Assembly (NCBI RefSeq): GCF_037126465.1
Contig: NC_088202.1
Location: forward strand, 33,340,213 to 33,404,212
From: Ornithodoros turicata
Lineage: Eukaryota; Arthropoda; Arachnida; Ixodida; Argasidae
Direction: 5' to 3'
DNA length: 64,000 nucleotides
Part shown: piece by piece, positions 63,240 to 64,000 of the stretch
Layout: every line of letters starts with the position of its first letter
How positions within the stretch are numbered: position 1 is the first letter of the stretch
Notes under the pieces: generated by a model
What the model saw: the letters and a program-made list of their open reading frames with translations, nothing else
Database searches by the model: none
Told to the model about the DNA's origin: nothing
Translations under genes and position numbers: made by a program

Positions 63240-64000
63240 TAAGTGTTCCAAAAATACGACGTAAATGTTGCCTCCACATTGTATTTGCGGTTGAGGTATG
63301 TGGGTGTAACGCTATCGCTATGTTGCAGAAAGATCAGACAAATGTTGCCTCAATATTGTATTTGTTCTGGAAAAATATGGTGTAAGGCAGTCTCAGTGTT
63401 TCAGCGAAATAACACAAGTGTTGCCTTAAGATTGTATTTTTGTTGGAAAAGTATGGTATGTTGGAAAAAGTAGGGCTGTCTCAATGTTGCAGCAGCATAA
63501 CACAAGTGCTGCCTCAATATTGTATTTGTGCTGGAAAAATATGGCTGTAACGCTGTCTCAAGTTTGCAGCAAAATAACACAAGTGTTGCCTTAATATTGT
63601 ATTTTTGTTGGAAAAGTATGGCTGTAGGGCTGTCTCCAAGCTGCAGCAGCATAACAGAAATGTTGCCTCAATATTGTATTTGTGCTGGAAAAATATGGCT
63701 GTAACGTTGTCTCAATGCTGCAGCAAAATAACACAAGTGTTGCCTTAATATTGTATTTTTGTTGGAAAAGTATGGCTGTAGGGCTGCCTCAATGTTGCCC
63801 GACATAACACAAATGTTGCCTCAATATTGTATTTGTGTTGGAAAAATATGGCTCTAATGCTGTCTCAATGTTGCAGCAGCATAACACAAATGTTGCCTCC
63901 ATATTTTATTTGGGTTGACGGAATACGGCTGTGACGCTGTCTCAATGTTGCGGAAATGTTCTGCAGCCTCGTTGCTGGCAACAATTTTTCAAGGGAACAT
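63240..64000. repeat. 77-bp satellite with alternating A/B variants
   Basis: GCCTCAATATTGTATTTG-type units begin at 63270, 63347, 63423, 63511, 63588, 63665, 63742, 63818 and 63895. Spacing is 76-77 bp except one of 88. From 63511 two variants alternate: A (GCCTCAATATTG, GGAAAAATATGGCTGTAACG) and B (GCCTTAATATTG, GGAAAAGTATGGCTGTAGGG), giving a 153-154-bp higher-order unit. The array reaches the window end. Confidence 0.85.

Overview
The window is a eukaryotic, intergenic, transposon-dense stretch of animal DNA. The likeliest source is a tick or a close arachnid relative. This is an inference from the style of the LINE, BEL, CsRn1-like and Penelope-like elements and from an intronless M13 (neprilysin-family) ectoprotein with a degraded active site, a family known to be expanded in ticks. 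I see one probable host protein-coding gene (59048-61102, minus). Nearly everything else is mobile or repetitive DNA, often nested.

Layout. 994-13509 (minus) is the remnant of a Polinton/Maverick, a virus-like DNA transposon. It keeps a major capsid protein, a small virion-type protein, a penton-like minor capsid protein, an integrase with chromodomain, a pX-like and a PY-like protein and an A32/FtsK-type packaging ATPase. Most are frameshifted, and I see no DNA polymerase B or protease gene. A TTAA-flanked MITE (1797-2293) splits the capsid gene. A BEL/Pao retrotransposon (4602-11075, 5-bp duplication ACGGG) splits the integrase, and its own 5' LTR holds a 5'-truncated LINE. 13510-24300 holds a tRNA-like unit inside a short terminal-inverted-repeat element, a decayed mariner in a local repeat array, TTAA and foldback MITEs and a Tc1-like element. 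24441-28827 is a nearly pristine CsRn1-type Ty3/gypsy element with apparently identical LTRs and complete gag and pol frames; it interrupts a short open frame. 30400-39800 carries a second mariner, LINE fragments, Penelope tails, a TTAA MITE and other repeats. 39856-44856 is a decayed Ty3/gypsy with only 100-bp LTRs, its 5' LTR split by another TTAA MITE.

The most notable system is at 44900-52000 with an outlier at 31785-32060: a family of self-cleaving hammerhead ribozyme units. An array of about 286-bp monomers (eight in plus orientation, several inverted) carries in each intact monomer a type-I hammerhead with long stem I, 4-bp stem II, GAAA and a palindromic stem III. Dispersed units at 31794, 46936 and 51600 carry the same architecture with different sequences, as in animal retrozymes. 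They are interleaved with Penelope-like elements (GIY-YIG endonuclease plus reverse transcriptase), a likely source of replication machinery, and with (TA)n tracts. Penelope 3' tails carry a related hairpin followed by GAAAC.

The right end holds a near-palindromic Penelope pair (52728-55715), the M13-like gene and a 77-bp satellite with alternating A and B variants (63240-64000).
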